A DNA stretch of 64,000 nt. Origin: an uncultured Pirellula sp. (GTDB taxonomy: Bacteria; Planctomycetota; Planctomycetia; Pirellulales; Pirellulaceae). The stretch is from the NCBI GenBank assembly GCA_903892355.1, contig CAITIE010000052.1:62001-126000 (forward strand), given 5' to 3'. The notes under the pieces were generated by a model. The model saw only the letters and a program-made list of their open reading frames with translations. It was not told the DNA's origin and did no database searches. The number at the start of each line of letters is the position of its first letter. Position 1 is the first letter of the stretch. The translations under genes were made by a program, and so were the position numbers. This document shows positions 15,755 to 25,332 of this stretch, one piece after another.

Positions 15755-17308
15755 ATGGCCGATAAATCCCCCTTAACGCGTGAAAAACTGACCTTCCAAA
15801 TGCTTTCCAATGCGATTTGGAGCGGCCTCCTCCTGCTGATCACGACTTCGCCCGCCCTCGGCCAGTTGGCGGATCAACGGTACCAATTGGGCCGTCGGCT
15901 CATCCGTTTCGAGACCGCTTGGCAGGCCGCAACCCAAGACCAGCGAACAGCTTCCGTGAAACCGGTCGAGCAGGCGGTCTCGAGTTTTTTCGGACTGCAA
16001 CTTGCCGATGCAGCCAAACGGCTCGATCAAGCTCGATCGATCGTGGATCCTTTACCCATCGATCAGCAATCGCTTTGGTTCGAAGCCAACCAGCACTTCG
16101 TAGATATCGAAACATTAATCATTGATCCGTCGACATCCCCCGTCAGATTTCGGGTGCAAAAGCTTTATCGCCTCCAGCCTACGCCCTCAGACACATCGGA
16201 ATCCAATGCCGAGCCAGCCGATGATTCGCCAGAAACTCTCACGGGAACATTGCAACTCACCCTATTAACCCGGGAGGGGTTAACTCGGGAGGGTCTGTCG
16301 CAGGAGCGTGAACTCGCGAGCACTACCCTCGAAACCCCGACACTCGACACATGGACAATGTGGTCACTACCCTCGCTCCCAAATGGCGATTACACGATAC
16401 GAGCAACCCTCAAGCAGAATGGAGTTGAATCGGAAATCATCTCAGAGAATCTAACTCTATGCCGAGGACTCCACGAGAAATCCGAAGCGATATCCGCGTG
16501 GTACGAAAGCAACCGAAGAGGACGAGGGGACTCGAAGCAATCCTCCGCACGAATGCTCGCTAAGGAGATTCTGCAAATATGCAAAGGTTCTGCATGCGAG
16601 ACAGACATCCCATGGTCACAATGGATCGATGACTTTGATTCGCTCTCAGACGTTTCGGTCCCATTCGACCGATGGATCCAATCCCACCCTGGAACTTCCC
16701 GCTGGTGCCAACTTAGCAACGGTAATAAATCGCAAGTCATCCGGCTTCGAGTACCATCCGCCTTGGACAAGCCGACGCCGGTCCTCTTTGCATTTCACGG
16801 GGCCGGGGGAAGCGAAAATATGTTTTTCGACACTTACGGCGCAGGGCGTCTCATCGATCTCGCGAGCGAACGAGGGTGGATCGTGCTCGCACCGCGTCAG
16901 ACACTCAACGGACTTGGTCTAAACACCCCGGAGATGCTCGACGAGTTGGAAAAGATCCTACCAATCGACCGTAGCCGGGTCATGTTGGTTGGGCATTCGA
17001 TGGGTGCAGCCCAAGCCATGCAACAAGTATCCAGCTATCCGGAACAGATTCGTGCTGTCGCGGCATTAGGAGGTGGAGGCATGGTCAAGCGAAGCAACGC
17101 TCTAGAGAAAATCCCCTTTTATGTTGCCGCCGGAGACCGAGATTTCGGTAGACCTCGCGCAACCCTCCTCGCGAAACAACTCAGAGAGATCCAAGCCAAC
17201 GTACGATACACGGACTTCGAAAACGTAGAGCATTTAGTGATCGTTCAAGCCGCCCTCGACGATGTTTTTCGTTTCTTCGACGACGTACTTGCACCTCCTA
17301 AAAACTGA
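15755..17308 (+). CDS. Exported alpha/beta-hydrolase (esterase-like)
   Basis: This 517-aa protein has a signal peptide (IWSGLLLLITTSPALG) and about 290 residues of unassigned N-terminal sequence, including a beta-rich segment around residues 130-230. The C-terminal domain is an alpha/beta-hydrolase: oxyanion-loop FHGAGGSE, nucleophile elbow VGHSMGAA, acid region AAGDRDFG, and catalytic His in NVEHLV. The layout resembles PHB-depolymerase/feruloyl-esterase-like hydrolases. It ends 16 bases before the copper chaperone gene on the same strand, an unexpected pairing. An in-frame 15-bp near-duplication gives REGLTREGLS around residue 175. Confidence 0.8.
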   Translation: MADKSPLTREKLTFQMLSNAIWSGLLLLITTSPALGQLADQRYQLGRRLIRFETAWQAATQDQRTASVKPVEQAVSSFFGLQLADAAKRLDQARSIVDPLPIDQQSLWFEANQHFVDIETLIIDPSTSPVRFRVQKLYRLQPTPSDTSESNAEPADDSPETLTGTLQLTLLTREGLTREGLSQERELASTTLETPTLDTWTMWSLPSLPNGDYTIRATLKQNGVESEIISENLTLCRGLHEKSEAISAWYESNRRGRGDSKQSSARMLAKEILQICKGSACETDIPWSQWIDDFDSLSDVSVPFDRWIQSHPGTSRWCQLSNGNKSQVIRLRVPSALDKPTPVLFAFHGAGGSENMFFDTYGAGRLIDLASERGWIVLAPRQTLNGLGLNTPEMLDELEKILPIDRSRVMLVGHSMGAAQAMQQVSSYPEQIRAVAALGGGGMVKRSNALEKIPFYVAAGDRDFGRPRATLLAKQLREIQANVRYTDFENVEHLVIVQAALDDVFRFFDDVLAPPKN

Positions 17309-17324
17309 CCCTCCGATTTCATCC

Positions 17325-17573
17325 ATGACCCATCAAGACCGGCCGATTCAGAAAACTATTTCCAGCTTTTCAGTACGAGGGATGACATGCGATCATTGCC
17401 AACGGGCTGTTGAAAACGCTGTCCGGGCAGTCCCGGGGGTCACGTACGTGGCCGTCGAGCTCGCTCGTGGAATCGCAAATGTCTCCGGTCAATTTTCCGC
17501 ACAAGACATCGTGCATGCCATCGAGGGAGAGGGTTACGTCGTCAAGCCGATGCCATCGGGTAAATCCGGCTAA
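17325..17573 (+). CDS. CopZ-like copper chaperone (HMA domain)
   Basis: This 82-aa protein is a single heavy-metal-associated domain with the Cu(I)-binding motif GMTCDHC around residues 18-24. It would carry cuprous ion to the ATPase encoded four bases downstream. The start at 17325 avoids a long overlap with the esterase gene and leaves a normal short tail before the domain. The tight spacing with copA argues for a shared transcript. Confidence 0.88.
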   Translation: MTHQDRPIQKTISSFSVRGMTCDHCQRAVENAVRAVPGVTYVAVELARGIANVSGQFSAQDIVHAIEGEGYVVKPMPSGKSG

Positions 17574-17577
17574 CTTT

Positions 17578-19911
17578 ATGATCAAATCTACGCCATCAGG
17601 GACAAAGCCAAAACTCGAACTATCTGTACACGGAATGACGTGCGCGGCGTGCGTTGGCCGCGTTGAACGAGCGCTGAAGAAAGTTCCAGGTGTTCAAAAC
17701 GCAAATGTGAACCTAGCCACCGAACGCGCGAACGTAGAACTGGAATCCTATTCCGACAAATCGATCGCAAAGGTGACGCAGGCTATCCGAGACTCAGGCT
17801 ACGAAGCCCATATCATCTCGAACGCTGTCGACCTCCCGAACATCGCTGGCTCGAAAACAAGCTCAGTAGCGGATCGAATCAATCTTTGGATCGCATGGGG
17901 GTTCGCGGTGCCGATTTTCGCGATCTCAATGGGACCAATGCTGGTCCCGTCACTAATGACCGTCATGATGCGCTGGATGCCCATGGAACAGTGGAATCTG
18001 CTCCTTTGGTTTCTGGCAACCCCAGTCCAGTTCATTTCAGGGCTTAAGTTTTACAAACATGCATACACCAGTATTCGGCAACGATCGCCGGACATGAATT
18101 TCTTAGTAGCCACAGGAACAACCGCAGCTTATGGCTTTAGCTCGCTGGTGACATTTTTTCCCCACTGGCTCTCGGATGAAGCGAACCATGTCTACTTTGA
18201 ATCGTCGGCAGTTGTGATCGCTTTCGTATTGCTTGGCAAGTTCCTCGAGGAACGCTCCAAGCGAGAAACTCGTAACGCATTGCAAGCTCTCGTACGACTA
18301 CAACCTCGTATCGCGCATCGCCTATCGTCGACGCCTTCACCAAAAGCTCTCCCTCTAGCATTTCCCGCCGTGGAGGACATCGACGTCAATCAATTGCGGC
18401 TTGGAGACATCATCCAAGTCCGCCCGGGAGAATCGATACCCATCGATGCCATGGTGGAATCAGGTACCAGCTTTGTCGATGAGAGCATGATCACCGGTGA
18501 ACCGATCCCAGTTGCCAAATCCCAGTCGATGCCAGTGATTGGTGGGACAGTCAATGGAAACGGAACCCTCGTAGCACGAGTCACCGCGATCGGCAATGAA
18601 ACCGTCCTGGCTCGCATTACCTCCTTGGTCATGGAAGCGCAATCGAGCAAACCTCCGATCCAACTCACTGTCGATCGTGTGGTGAATTGGTTCGCTCCAA
18701 CGGTTTTAATCATCGCACTGCTCACGGCGATCGGCTGGTTTCTAGGGAGCACAGAACATCGTCTTGAGAACGCGTTGGTCCACTCGGTGGCGGTCCTCAT
18801 CGTCGCTTGTCCATGCGCGATGGGATTGGCAACACCCATCAGCATGATGGTTGGTAGCGGTCGAGGTGCAGCATTGGGGCTTCTCTTTCGCAGTGGAACA
18901 TCCTTGCAAAACCTGAGCTCAGTACAAATCGCACTCTTTGACAAAACCGGGACCTTGACTCAAGGGCATCCCAAATTGACTGACTTGAAGATTCTCGACC
19001 ACGAGTTAGGAGAGCAAGTCGAGTCAAGAGAGCAAGTCCTCGCGTTCGCTTCACTGGCCGCACAGTCGTCAGATCACCCTATTTCCAAGGCAATCGTCGC
19101 AGCCGCAAATGAGCGTTCCGACACTCATCCACAGCACGAAAAATGGGTGGTTATCGAATCCCATGCGGCTCCAGGCCTTGGGGTGGAAGCCAAACTTAGT
19201 GATGGGCGAACGGTATTCCTGGGCTCTTATTCATGGATGATGGAACTCAGCAAGAACTCGCCCGAGTCTGACCATCTCAACGACGAGATCCGGAATCAAG
19301 GCAAAAGCTGCAGCTGGGTCGCACTTGATGCTCGCATCCTCGGAGTTTTGCTCGTCTCCGATCCAATCAAACCTGAAGCCACGGAAGCGATCCAAAAGAT
19401 TGTGCGCCTTGGAATTGTTCCGAGCATCGTGTCCGGTGACCATCGAGTCGCCGTCCAACACGTGGCTTCCGATCTCGGCATCGACGATTGGTTTGCGGAG
19501 ACCATGCCTTCCCAGAAAAGCGATCGTATCAAGGCCCTTCAAGCTTCCGGAAAACAAGTCGCTTTTATCGGTGATGGCATCAACGACGCACCCGCCATTG
19601 CGACCGCCAATGTCGGTATCGCTATTGGCACAGGAACCGAGGTCGCAGCCAGCGCCGCTGATGTTGTCCTCATTTCTGGAAACCTGAACCTGGTTCCAAC
19701 CGCTATCCGATTGGCCAAGGCGGTGCTGGCCAACATTCACCAAAACCTCTTTTGGGCGTTCGCCTACAATATCGTCTTGATCCCAGTTGCAGCTGGAATC
19801 TTAACTCCTATCACCGGATGGAGCCTTACCCCGATGCTAGCAGCTGCTGCGATGAGTTTATCCAGCATTTTTGTAGTCAGCAACGCATGGCGATTGCATC
19901 GATTCCGTTGA
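17578..19911 (+). CDS. copA: Copper-exporting P1B-type ATPase
   Basis: This 777-aa membrane ATPase has one N-terminal HMA domain (GMTCAAC near residue 19), a membrane-helix bundle, the actuator motif DESMITGEP, the intramembrane CPC motif (ACPCAMGLATP near residue 410), the phosphorylation motif DKTGTLT near residue 455, and GDGINDAP near residue 664. The CPC motif together with YN and MSLSSIFVVSNA in the last helices is the P1B-1 signature for Cu(I)/Ag(I) export. It follows the copZ-like gene after four bases. No CueR or CsoR regulator is nearby. Confidence 0.93.
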   Translation: MIKSTPSGTKPKLELSVHGMTCAACVGRVERALKKVPGVQNANVNLATERANVELESYSDKSIAKVTQAIRDSGYEAHIISNAVDLPNIAGSKTSSVADRINLWIAWGFAVPIFAISMGPMLVPSLMTVMMRWMPMEQWNLLLWFLATPVQFISGLKFYKHAYTSIRQRSPDMNFLVATGTTAAYGFSSLVTFFPHWLSDEANHVYFESSAVVIAFVLLGKFLEERSKRETRNALQALVRLQPRIAHRLSSTPSPKALPLAFPAVEDIDVNQLRLGDIIQVRPGESIPIDAMVESGTSFVDESMITGEPIPVAKSQSMPVIGGTVNGNGTLVARVTAIGNETVLARITSLVMEAQSSKPPIQLTVDRVVNWFAPTVLIIALLTAIGWFLGSTEHRLENALVHSVAVLIVACPCAMGLATPISMMVGSGRGAALGLLFRSGTSLQNLSSVQIALFDKTGTLTQGHPKLTDLKILDHELGEQVESREQVLAFASLAAQSSDHPISKAIVAAANERSDTHPQHEKWVVIESHAAPGLGVEAKLSDGRTVFLGSYSWMMELSKNSPESDHLNDEIRNQGKSCSWVALDARILGVLLVSDPIKPEATEAIQKIVRLGIVPSIVSGDHRVAVQHVASDLGIDDWFAETMPSQKSDRIKALQASGKQVAFIGDGINDAPAIATANVGIAIGTGTEVAASAADVVLISGNLNLVPTAIRLAKAVLANIHQNLFWAFAYNIVLIPVAAGILTPITGWSLTPMLAAAAMSLSSIFVVSNAWRLHRFR

Positions 19912-19917
19912 CCTAGT

Positions 19918-19949
19918 GATTAGCAACCCATTCGATTAGTAACCAAAAG
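19918..19949. repeat. Imperfect tandem pair of a 16-bp unit at a stop codon
   Basis: GATTAGCAACCCATTC (19918) is followed by GATTAGTAACCAAAAG (19934). The second copy contains the stop codon of the minus-strand membrane protein gene ending at 19936. The match is about 10 of 16 bases, strongest over the first 11. Confidence 0.5.
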
Positions 19950-20289
19950 AGTAGATCGACGACAGCATTGCAAAACCGATCGCAAGTTCCACCGCTGCAC
20001 CGAAGACATTTTCCGTAGACCGGCTGTGCTCAAAAAAGATGGTAAGCAACCGAACACATCCCGCCGCACACCATGCTCCGCCGACCACGGCGAATACCGT
20101 ACTCGATTGTGCGAGCCAACAGCCCACACCGAGGCCGATAAAGAAGCCTCCGTACGTTGCACGAAGCTCCGAGTTTCCTAGTGGATTTTTCGCCTCCACT
20201 CCGAGCACGCGCGCCACCGCAATTGGGAACAGCAACGCAAGTACCCCCAGAACTGCGGTCACCATAGCACCTCCATTGGCTAGCAGCAT
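19936..20289 (-). CDS. DUF4345-like small membrane protein
   Basis: This 117-aa protein has about four hydrophobic helices (VTAVLGVLALLFPI; GGFFIGLGVGCWLA; AVVGGAWCAAGCVRLL; AVELAIGFAMLS) with the RATYGGFF motif and spacing seen in DUF4345 proteins. No biochemical role is known for the family. The ATG at 20289 is chosen because AAGGAG sits seven bases upstream; a TTG at 20307 would skip that signal. It lies 71 bp downstream of dnaE2 on the same strand and may share its transcript. Confidence 0.6.
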   Translation of the reverse strand: MLLANGGAMVTAVLGVLALLFPIAVARVLGVEAKNPLGNSELRATYGGFFIGLGVGCWLAQSSTVFAVVGGAWCAAGCVRLLTIFFEHSRSTENVFGAAVELAIGFAMLSSIYSFGY

Positions 20290-20296
20290 TGCGTAT

Positions 20297-20302
20297 CTCC
20301 TT
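20297..20302 (-). promoter_or_regulatory. Ribosome binding site for the DUF4345-like gene
   Basis: AAGGAG on the minus strand, seven bases before the ATG at 20289, decides the start in favour of that ATG. Confidence 0.6.
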
Positions 20303-20360
20303 TTCAAGCGATCCTTAGACGCGAATGGTCGAACGTAGTTGGGGGCAAGTCCAGTAGCAT

Positions 20361-23300
20361 TTATCGAAAATCGCGAGAGCGAAGATCGATAGGACCAATA
20401 GTTTGCGACAGGTCTTCGATCTTACTCGCAATGACATGGATGATTCCTTTTCGGTTCTCAAGAGTACCGTGAACCAACCACGCATTCGATTGTTTGCAGA
20501 CAAGATAATAGGATTCCCATATGCTCGGGTGAATGACCAGATTGATACTACCCGTTTCGTCTTCCATGGTCACGAAGGTGATTCCCTTTGCAGTCCCGGG
20601 CCGCTGTCTTAACAGGATCAATCCAGCAACACGAACGAACTGGTGGTGGCGCAAGTCAGGTAGCTCGCTAGCGGTCTTCACCCGAAATTTTTGCAAGGTG
20701 CTTCGATAGAACTGGATGGGATGACCGCGAAGAGAAACGCCGGTGGTTTCATAATCCGCAACAACTTCCTCGAAGGGGTGCATGGGTGCGAGGAAACTCG
20801 GTAGCGGATCGTCGTGATCCACATCCGCCGTATCAAAAAGTGGAAGCGTTGATCCATTTTTCTCCTGCCCCAATGCTTGCCAATACGCTGCACGGCGATC
20901 CCCTGACAAACAGTTAAGGGTTCCCGCGTCTGCGAGCAATCCTAGGGTTGCTTGGGTCAACGCACAGCGCCGAACCAAATCGGATTGATCGGCGAATAAT
21001 CCATCTCTACGGCGTTGCTCGACGATGGATATGGCCGTATCCGTATTCAGTCCTCGAACCATACACAGCCCCAACCTTAAATGCCTATCTGGGTCAGTTA
21101 GCGTGCACGCCAAATCACTGGAATTGATATCCACGGGCAATACGGTGACAGCATGCTGTTGCGCATCGGCGATCAATTGGGCGGGCGCGTAAAACCCAAG
21201 CGGCTGGCTATTGAGCATCGCGCAGCAAAACACTTGTGGATAGTGATGTTTGATCCAACAGGATGCGTAGACGAGCAAAGCAAAACTAGCAGCATGGGAT
21301 TCGGGGAACCCATATTCTCCAAAGCCGCGAATCTGCATAAATACGCGTTCAGCAAATTCCTCGTCCAGCCCTCGGACACGCATCCCTTCGATCAATTTAC
21401 GTTTGAACTGATCGATCACTCCCGGGCGCCGCCATGCCGCCATCGCGCGGCGTAATTGATCCGCCTCACCGGGTGTGAATCCAGCCGCGACCACGGCCAA
21501 CCGCATGGCTTGCTCTTGGAAAATCGGTACCCCCATCGTCTTACGAAGAACTGCACCGATCTCCTCGGTGGGATACGGTGGCTGGATCCCTGTTTCTCTC
21601 GCTGCCAAGTACGGATGGACCATGTTTCCTTGAATCGGCCCCGGCCGCACAATAGCAACCTCGATTACCAGATCGTAAAAACATCTCGGCTTCAATCGTG
21701 GTAGCATGCTCATCTGTGCCCGGCTCTCGATTTGAAAAACGCCAACCGTATCGGCTCTGCAGATCATGTCATAGACAGTCGTGTCGGCGGGAGGAATCGT
21801 CGCGAGAGTGAGCGGCCTATCGAAATGCTTTAGAATCAAATCCAAACTTCGATGGATGGCAGAGAGCATGCCCAGCGCGAGACAATCGACCTTGAGTATC
21901 CCCAACTCATCGAGATCATCCTTGTCCCATTGAATGATCGTCCGGCCGCTCATCGATGCGTTTTCGATCGGACACAGCTCACACAATGCGCCTTGGGTCA
22001 TCACCATTCCCCCTGTGTGTTGCGAGAGATGGCGGGGAAAACCGAGAATAGACTGCACCAAGTAGAGAAAGCGTTTCCCGACGTCCGATTTAGGATCGAT
22101 ACCCACTTGCTCGCACCGAAGTCCTAGATCATCAACGCCTCCGCGACCATCGATGATTTTCGCCAGACCATCGATGTGATCCTGGGACAAACCTATCGCC
22201 TTTGCCGACTCCCGGACCGCGGAGCGAATGCGATAGGTAGTGACCGCAGCGGTCATTCCCGCCCGATGTCGACCATACTTTTCATAAATATACTGAATGA
22301 CTTCCTCGCGACGCTGGTGCTCAAAATCGATATCGATATCAGGAGCCTCGTTGCGTTCACGACTGATAAAACGCTCGAATAAAAGGTCATACTGACTGGG
22401 GTCGACACTGGTAACCCCCAAGCAGTAGCAGACCGCGCTGTTGGCTGCCGAACCACGGCCTTGGCAAAGGATGTTCCGAGACCTAGCGAACCGCACCAAA
22501 TCCCAGACCGTTAGAAAATACGCCTCGTATCGGAGCTCCTCTATCAGCTTCATTTCGTACTTGAGCATCTCGACCACGCGTACTGGAACACCTTTCGGAT
22601 AACGCTCTTTTGCTCCTTGCCAAGCCAGACGTTTGAGATATTCCACCGCCGAAACACCATCCGGTGCAGATTCCGTTGGATATTCGTATTTCAAACAATC
22701 CAAACTGAAATCAAGTCTAGCCGCAATCTCGCTTGTTGCATCGATCGCCGAGAGATGGTTGCGGTACTGATGAAGAATCCCATCGAGCGACTTCATCGCA
22801 TAGGTCGCATTCGCAGGTCGAAATCGAGACACCTGCTCGATGGTGGTTCCACTTCCAATCGCGCTGATGCAATCATGCAGCAGCATCCGCTCGACATTGT
22901 GGTAAAGACACCCGCCCGTAGCGACCAAAGGCACCCCTGACTGACCGCTAATTCGGCGAAGACGTTCCAGTTTGGCCGCGTCGTTTACGCCCGCATGCAA
23001 ATGGCTGATCAGATAGGCTCGGTCCCCCATCAACTCATGAAATTGCGAAAGCCACTCAATCCATGGGGCATCTTCACGCACATTGAAATCGATACCCGCA
23101 CGGCACCACAACCATTCGGGAATAGGAGTTACATCGATTCCTGCCGCCTGAGCATACTCACATGCAGATCGGGGAATCGCGTTCAATGGCAAGTTTATCG
23201 ATTGCAAGTTGAAGGACGATTCATCGGATCCACTTGTTGCTGCGCGAGACTCCGAGTCAACGTTCCCGTCCTCCTTCGAACCATGTCCCCAGGTCATTAC

Positions 23301-23729
23301 CGGTGATGATTTCGGTTTAGGGATGCCTTCCTTGGAACTTCTGGGATCGACACGAGGGATAAGCCCAGCAAGCCAATCCGAGCAATGGTTTGCAATGTCG
23401 TGCCATGATAGCTCGCAATACCCTTTCTGAGCCCTCAAACGCCCAAGGCTTAATAGACGGCACAGATCACCGTAGCCCTTACGGTTCGTCGGCCAAACCA
23501 CAAGGGGTGGTCCATCGATGGGATTGAGCTCGCAACCGACGTAGAAAGGTAATCCAAGATCCTTCGCAGCGGTGTGCGCTCGAACGATTCCCGCAAGCGT
23601 ATCTCGGTCGGTGACGGATAGCCCGCGATACCCTAGCTCGACAGCGCGTGCTGCTAGCTCGTGGGCGTGGGATGCCCCCTCGAGAAACGAGAAGTTGGTT
23701 TTGCAGTGCAATTCGACGTAGTTCACCAT
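20361..23729 (-). CDS. dnaE2: Error-prone DNA polymerase III alpha subunit, DnaE2 type
   Basis: This 1122-aa polymerase begins with a PHP domain (HCKTNFSFLEGASHAHEL, residues 8-25). It then has the C-family palm with catalytic aspartates in APDIDIDFEHQRREEV, the FQEQAMRLAVVAAGF and FPESHAASFALLVYASCWIKHHYP segments, and a C-terminal OB fold. Length and organisation fit DnaE2/ImuC, which makes mutagenic translesion patches after DNA damage. Its usual partners ImuA and ImuB are not adjacent. A perfect inverted repeat covers the start codon and may regulate expression. Confidence 0.9.
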   Translation of the reverse strand: MVNYVELHCKTNFSFLEGASHAHELAARAVELGYRGLSVTDRDTLAGIVRAHTAAKDLGLPFYVGCELNPIDGPPLVVWPTNRKGYGDLCRLLSLGRLRAQKGYCELSWHDIANHCSDWLAGLIPRVDPRSSKEGIPKPKSSPVMTWGHGSKEDGNVDSESRAATSGSDESSFNLQSINLPLNAIPRSACEYAQAAGIDVTPIPEWLWCRAGIDFNVREDAPWIEWLSQFHELMGDRAYLISHLHAGVNDAAKLERLRRISGQSGVPLVATGGCLYHNVERMLLHDCISAIGSGTTIEQVSRFRPANATYAMKSLDGILHQYRNHLSAIDATSEIAARLDFSLDCLKYEYPTESAPDGVSAVEYLKRLAWQGAKERYPKGVPVRVVEMLKYEMKLIEELRYEAYFLTVWDLVRFARSRNILCQGRGSAANSAVCYCLGVTSVDPSQYDLLFERFISRERNEAPDIDIDFEHQRREEVIQYIYEKYGRHRAGMTAAVTTYRIRSAVRESAKAIGLSQDHIDGLAKIIDGRGGVDDLGLRCEQVGIDPKSDVGKRFLYLVQSILGFPRHLSQHTGGMVMTQGALCELCPIENASMSGRTIIQWDKDDLDELGILKVDCLALGMLSAIHRSLDLILKHFDRPLTLATIPPADTTVYDMICRADTVGVFQIESRAQMSMLPRLKPRCFYDLVIEVAIVRPGPIQGNMVHPYLAARETGIQPPYPTEEIGAVLRKTMGVPIFQEQAMRLAVVAAGFTPGEADQLRRAMAAWRRPGVIDQFKRKLIEGMRVRGLDEEFAERVFMQIRGFGEYGFPESHAASFALLVYASCWIKHHYPQVFCCAMLNSQPLGFYAPAQLIADAQQHAVTVLPVDINSSDLACTLTDPDRHLRLGLCMVRGLNTDTAISIVEQRRRDGLFADQSDLVRRCALTQATLGLLADAGTLNCLSGDRRAAYWQALGQEKNGSTLPLFDTADVDHDDPLPSFLAPMHPFEEVVADYETTGVSLRGHPIQFYRSTLQKFRVKTASELPDLRHHQFVRVAGLILLRQRPGTAKGITFVTMEDETGSINLVIHPSIWESYYLVCKQSNAWLVHGTLENRKGIIHVIASKIEDLSQTIGPIDLRSRDFR

Positions 23730-23756
23730 GGGCTGGCATGCCCTCCATGGTGAACT
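23720..23756. promoter_or_regulatory. Perfect 12-bp inverted repeat over the dnaE2 start codon
   Basis: Arms AGTTCACCATGG (23720-23731) and CCATGGTGAACT (23745-23756) are exact reverse complements separated by 13 bp. The spacer contains the palindrome GGCATGCC (23735-23742). The dnaE2 start codon (23727-23729 on minus) lies in the left arm. It could act as an operator or as an mRNA hairpin hiding the start; either role is inference. Confidence 0.6.
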
Positions 23757-23859
23757 AATTTATCCGCCCTGAGGCAATTCAAACATCGAGGACAAAAGAA
23801 ATGTAGATCGCCAATGTTCCGAAGCCTTCTGCAACAATCGATTGAACGCTATCGGCAAC

Positions 23860-23885
23860 TAGTGGTCTTGCTTAGTGGTCTTGCT
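23860..23885. repeat. Tandem 13-bp duplication at a stop codon
   Basis: TAGTGGTCTTGCT occurs twice in a row (23860 and 23873). The stop codon of the minus-strand UVR-motif gene sits at the junction, so the last codons and the stop are duplicated just beyond the gene end. Confidence 0.95.
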
Positions 23886-24606
23886 GGCGAGCCAATTCAT
23901 CGCGGAGTCGTGCCGCCAATTCGTACTGTTCGGTTTTCACGGCCTCTGCTAAACGTTCTTGCAAGGTTGGTCCGAGCGCGTATTCCTCACGGAGCGAGTC
24001 CCTCAGCTTGCTGAGTTGCTGCACCATTTCGTCTTCATCGAACTCTTCCTCGGCCTCGTGTTCGATGAAGACCTCTTTCATTTGCTCAAGTCCCGCGTTG
24101 ATCTGCGCGATCGCATTCTCTGCATCGGACTCGTCAAGCGCGGCTAATGCGGCAGCCTGAGTACGATGAAACAGAACGAAAGGACGGTATTGCTCGTGAC
24201 TCATGGTCCATTCCTCATCCGGGGAATGGTCTCTACAGACGTCCATAAGCGACAATGTGTGGTCCGCATCTTCGACGGCACGATGGTAATGCTCGAGCCT
24301 CAACCAAGAGATCCTACGATGATAATACTGAGCGAACTCGCGATCCGCCTCAAAGCATTGCTCTTCGTCCATCAGGAACTCTGGCTTTTGTTTTTCGAGT
24401 TCCAGCATTTGATCGAGAACCGTCGCGAATCCTTGGATTGACTGACCGTCAGGTCTACCTTGAGTTTCCATTTGCAGGACACCCAAATCGACTCGCATCT
24501 GAATTACGTCTCGACCTTCGTCATTCTTGACGAGGCGAACCGAGAGAGTGTGCGGGTCAAATCCCCAATCGCGCAGGATTTCGTCCAGCCCTTTTGAAGA
24601 ACTCAT
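23872..24606 (-). CDS. UvrB/UvrC-motif-containing protein of unknown role
   Basis: This 244-aa acidic protein ends in a UVR motif (LQERLAEAVKTEQYELAARLRDEL, residues about 215-238), the helical hairpin through which UvrB and UvrC interact and which also occurs in McsA and other unrelated proteins. The first 200 residues have no domain I recognise; an alpha-helical middle (about residues 75-190) looks like a helical repeat. The ATG at 24606 has GAAAGG upstream; an ATG at 24654 would add 16 residues. It lies upstream of dnaE2 on the same strand with a 142-bp gap, which hints at a stress link but proves none. Confidence 0.65.
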   Translation of the reverse strand: MSSSKGLDEILRDWGFDPHTLSVRLVKNDEGRDVIQMRVDLGVLQMETQGRPDGQSIQGFATVLDQMLELEKQKPEFLMDEEQCFEADREFAQYYHRRISWLRLEHYHRAVEDADHTLSLMDVCRDHSPDEEWTMSHEQYRPFVLFHRTQAAALAALDESDAENAIAQINAGLEQMKEVFIEHEAEEEFDEDEMVQQLSKLRDSLREEYALGPTLQERLAEAVKTEQYELAARLRDELARQQDH

Positions 24607-25332
24607 TGCGACCTTTCTCAAATCGACTTTTTGCACATGGGGTCGTGCTTTCATCCAATTTCTCGAACCCGAAAATATTTATCCGCGTTGGCCTACTGCC
24701 AGTCGGCCCGTTGCCTTTTTCTGTGGCTCGATGATGCGCCGACTCGACTGCTGTTTCGTCCAGCGAGTACGACAAGCGACCTGACTCGTCATCGAAAAAA
24801 AGGGGTTGCTCGGATGAGAAGTTGTTCGGAATTTCTCGATCAAAGCGACCTGACAAGTCACCTCGGTAGTATACCACGCAACATCGTAAGCGAAATCCAA
24901 AGCGGTTTTGCTTTCGGGATTTCTCCTTTCATGAAAAGTGTTCGCAATCCCAGTTAGCGAGGCTAGTCCTGGAGGTGTGATTCTGGACTCTGTTCAGTGA
25001 GCATGCGGCCTAATCATGAACGCAAAAATCGGTACAAAGCGACCTTCGACCGATACCGCTGCCCAGGTCCATGGGGCTCTGGAACCCACAAAAAGCCACA
25101 GGAATTAAACTCTTTTCCTGAGACGTTTCTCGGTTCCTTCCATTCGCCTAGACGATCTCTTTGCTACAATTCCTTCCCCGTGAGAATAAGAAAAACTGCC
25201 TATTTGAAACTTGGTTTCCCAGTTCCTCAAAGTCAGTTTTCCGCTCCGGTACGTCACCTCGATCGGGTCGGCTCATGTGTGGCAGGCGTGACGAGTATAA
25301 GGATTGCAAGGGTTGGATAGGGACAGTGCTGA
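24607..25332. other. Divergent intergenic region without a recognised gene
   Basis: This 726-bp stretch separates the minus-strand UVR-motif gene from the plus-strand M16 operon. No reading frame in it resembles a protein. AAGCGACCTGAC recurs at two places near 24775 and 24843, both followed by a variant of GTCA. It should contain both promoters. No RNA gene was recognised. Confidence 0.5.

Noticed and set aside
17410-17577. Upstream extension of copA
   Set aside because: It reads through the copZ gene in another frame; the ATG at 17578 begins a normal HMA-domain tail.
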